Part shown: piece by piece, positions 10,393 through 11,687 of the stretch | Position numbering within the stretch: position 1 is the first letter of the stretch | How the letters are laid out: each line of letters begins with the position of its first letter | Assembly (NCBI GenBank): GCA_020851395.1 | Contig: JADZCW010000070.1 | Location: 1 to 11,687 of the forward strand | Direction of reading: 5' to 3' | Source: Phycisphaeraceae bacterium | GTDB taxonomy: Bacteria > Planctomycetota > Phycisphaerae > Phycisphaerales > Phycisphaeraceae | Length of the DNA stretch: 11,687 nt | Notes under the pieces: model-generated | What the model saw: the letters and a program-made list of their open reading frames with translations, nothing else | The model's database searches: none | Told to the model about the DNA's origin: nothing | Program-made: the position numbers and the translations under genes

Positions 10393-11121
10393 GTGAGCGA
10401 CTCGCTGCCAGCTTTCGTGCCCGAAGAAGCCCAACGACTCGGCATCACCCTGCCCCCGGAAGCCTGGGGGAAGCTCGCCGGCTATCTTGACCTGCTCCTT
10501 GAGGCCAACGAGAAGTTCAACCTCACCGCCGTCCGCGACCGTGACGAGGCCTGGCGGACGCACATCCTCGACAGCCTGACGCTCCTGGCCGGCCTGCAAG
10601 ACCTCACCCCGGGAACCCGCCTGGCCGACGTCGGCTCCGGCGGCGGTCTTCCGGGCGTGCCCCTGGCCATCGCCGCCGGGCCCAACCTCGCCGTCACCCT
10701 CATCGAGGCCACCGGCAAGAAGGCCAACTTCCTCCGTGAATGTGCCGTGAAGCTTGACCTGCCCAACGTCACCGTCGTCGCCGAGCGTGCCGAGATCGTC
10801 GGCCACGACGCCGCTCATCGTCAGCAATACGACCTGGTCACCGCCCGCGCCCTGGGCCCCCTGCGCATCCTGCTCGAATACACCCTGCCCCTGCTCAAAG
10901 TAGGGGGCCAGCTCCTGGCCATGAAGGGCCCGAGCGTCGAAGAAGAACTCGACCAATCTCAACGAGCTTTAGAAGTCCTCGGCGCCGGCGAAGTGAGCGT
11001 GTTTGAGCCCTACCCCGAAGACACTGGCGTGCGCAAGGTCATTGTCCGCGTGACCAAATCACGCCCCACCACCAAGGCCTACCCGCGCAGGCCCGGCACG
11101 CCCAAGCAGTCACCGCTGTGA
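10393..11121 (+). CDS. rsmG: 16S rRNA (guanine-527-N7)-methyltransferase RsmG (GidB)
   Basis: RsmG methylates N7 of G527 in the 530 loop of 16S rRNA using S-adenosylmethionine; its loss gives low-level streptomycin resistance in several bacteria. The 242-residue protein shows the N-terminal family helix block NEKFNLTAVRD (39-49) and HILDSL (57-62), the SAM-binding motif DVGSGGGLPGVPLAI (79-93), the acidic residue after strand 2 (E105), ARAL (151-154) and LAMKG (175-179). The C-terminus ends YPRRPGTPKQSPL, the typical RsmG tail. It is slightly longer than E. coli RsmG (207). The GTG start follows AGGAGG. It is the third gene of the mrdA-rodA-rsmG unit, not next to mnmG or parAB where it is often found. 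It ends 12 bases from the convergent SDR gene. Confidence 0.95.
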   Translation: MSDSLPAFVPEEAQRLGITLPPEAWGKLAGYLDLLLEANEKFNLTAVRDRDEAWRTHILDSLTLLAGLQDLTPGTRLADVGSGGGLPGVPLAIAAGPNLAVTLIEATGKKANFLRECAVKLDLPNVTVVAERAEIVGHDAAHRQQYDLVTARALGPLRILLEYTLPLLKVGGQLLAMKGPSVEEELDQSQRALEVLGAGEVSVFEPYPEDTGVRKVIVRVTKSRPTTKAYPRRPGTPKQSPL

Positions 11122-11133
11122 ATTGATGGCGGC

Positions 11134-11687
11134 TTAACGCTCGCTCGGACGCGACTGCCTCGCCACAATCCACTGCGCTATCCCCGGGCTGATCGCCCGA
11201 ATCCAGTCCATCATCCGATACAGCCTAGGAACGCAAACCTCCAGCCGCGGCCGATCCAAAAGTCGCTCGATCCTCTCCGCCACCGCATCGGCCGTGATGC
11301 CTCGTCGGCTGACCTGCCCGAACAGCGACTTCAGCCCCGGCTTCTCAAAAAACTCCGTCCGCACGATCCCCGGGTTGACGTAGCTAAAGTGCACGCGGGT
11401 ATCGGCAGGGGGGTGCTCCGCCGCCAGGCTCTGCGTCATCGCCACCAGCGCCGCCTTCGCCGCCGTGTAGGGCGCGTGTCCCCACGGCCCCATCTTGACC
11501 GAGATCGACCCGACGTTGATCACATGCCCTCGCCGGCGCTCGAGCATCCCCGGCAGCACCGCCCGGATCAGCGCCGCCGCCGCGTGATAATGCACCTGCA
11601 TCATCGCCCGCTCTTCGTCCGGCCGGACCTCGAGCATCGGCGTGTAGATCCCATGCCCCGCGTTGTTGACCAGCACCTCGATCGGCC
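11134..11687 (-). CDS. SDR family oxidoreductase (5' end missing)
   Basis: This is the C-terminal 183 residues of a short-chain dehydrogenase/reductase, an NAD(P)(H)-dependent enzyme with a Rossmann fold. The frame stays open to the window edge (PIEVLVNNAG), so the N-terminal TGxxxGIG cofactor motif lies outside. Visible landmarks are NNAG, the catalytic Ser in NVGSIS, the YTAAK active-site Tyr and Lys 13 and 17 residues later, and NPGIVRTEFF after the active site. The C-terminal extension with RLYRMMDWIRAISPG resembles classical SDRs annotated as general or fatty-acid-type reductases, but the substrate is not readable. A GTG at 11676 in the frame is internal and not the true start. It is convergent with rsmG, with 12 bp between them and no terminator-like hairpin. 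Confidence 0.9.
   Translation of the reverse strand, partial: PIEVLVNNAGHGIYTPMLEVRPDEERAMMQVHYHAAAALIRAVLPGMLERRRGHVINVGSISVKMGPWGHAPYTAAKAALVAMTQSLAAEHPPADTRVHFSYVNPGIVRTEFFEKPGLKSLFGQVSRRGITADAVAERIERLLDRPRLEVCVPRLYRMMDWIRAISPGIAQWIVARQSRPSER

Noticed and set aside
9568..10962. 464-codon open frame antisense spanning rodA and rsmG
   Set aside because: It crosses two well-supported genes and the gap between them, and its composition is that of a shadow frame.

Overview
This window is GC-rich and biased towards C and G at third codon positions. It reads as the chromosome of a Gram-negative-type bacterium. My best guess is a planctomycete, possibly Phycisphaerae. The guess rests on the style of the UvrA and PBP2 proteins, the large secreted beta-helix protein and the codon use. 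It is an impression, not a search result. The window holds seven well-supported protein genes, one of them cut by the right edge, and perhaps the first codons of another at the left edge. I saw no RNA gene, mobile element or CRISPR array.

Left part (1-4062): a nucleoside hydrolase reads leftwards. It is divergent from uvrA, the damage-recognition ATPase of nucleotide excision repair. The 164 bp between them hold a TACAAT -10 box so close to the uvrA start codon that the uvrA mRNA may be leaderless. They also hold an imperfect inverted repeat.

Middle (4059-6710): a 713-residue secreted right-handed beta-helix protein, probably a carbohydrate-active enzyme, reads leftwards. Its stop codon overlaps that of uvrA. 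It is divergent from atpC, the epsilon subunit of F1F0 ATP synthase. Here atpC stands alone, without atpD or other ATP synthase genes, behind its own near-consensus promoter.

Right part (6845-11121): mrdA (PBP2), rodA and rsmG form a tight rightward unit with a 4-bp overlap and then a 15-bp gap. The PBP2/RodA pair is the transpeptidase and glycosyltransferase core of the elongation machinery, which implies peptidoglycan synthesis. RsmG is the 16S rRNA G527 methyltransferase and has no obvious functional link to the other two. An SDR oxidoreductase converges on rsmG and runs off the right end.

Most of the window is ordinary housekeeping. The observations most worth checking are an EF-hand-like loop inside the PBP2 transpeptidase domain just after the KSGT motif, the orphan atpC, the enlarged PBP2 N-terminal region, and the predicted leaderless uvrA transcript. 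I did not find a clearly new multi-gene system.
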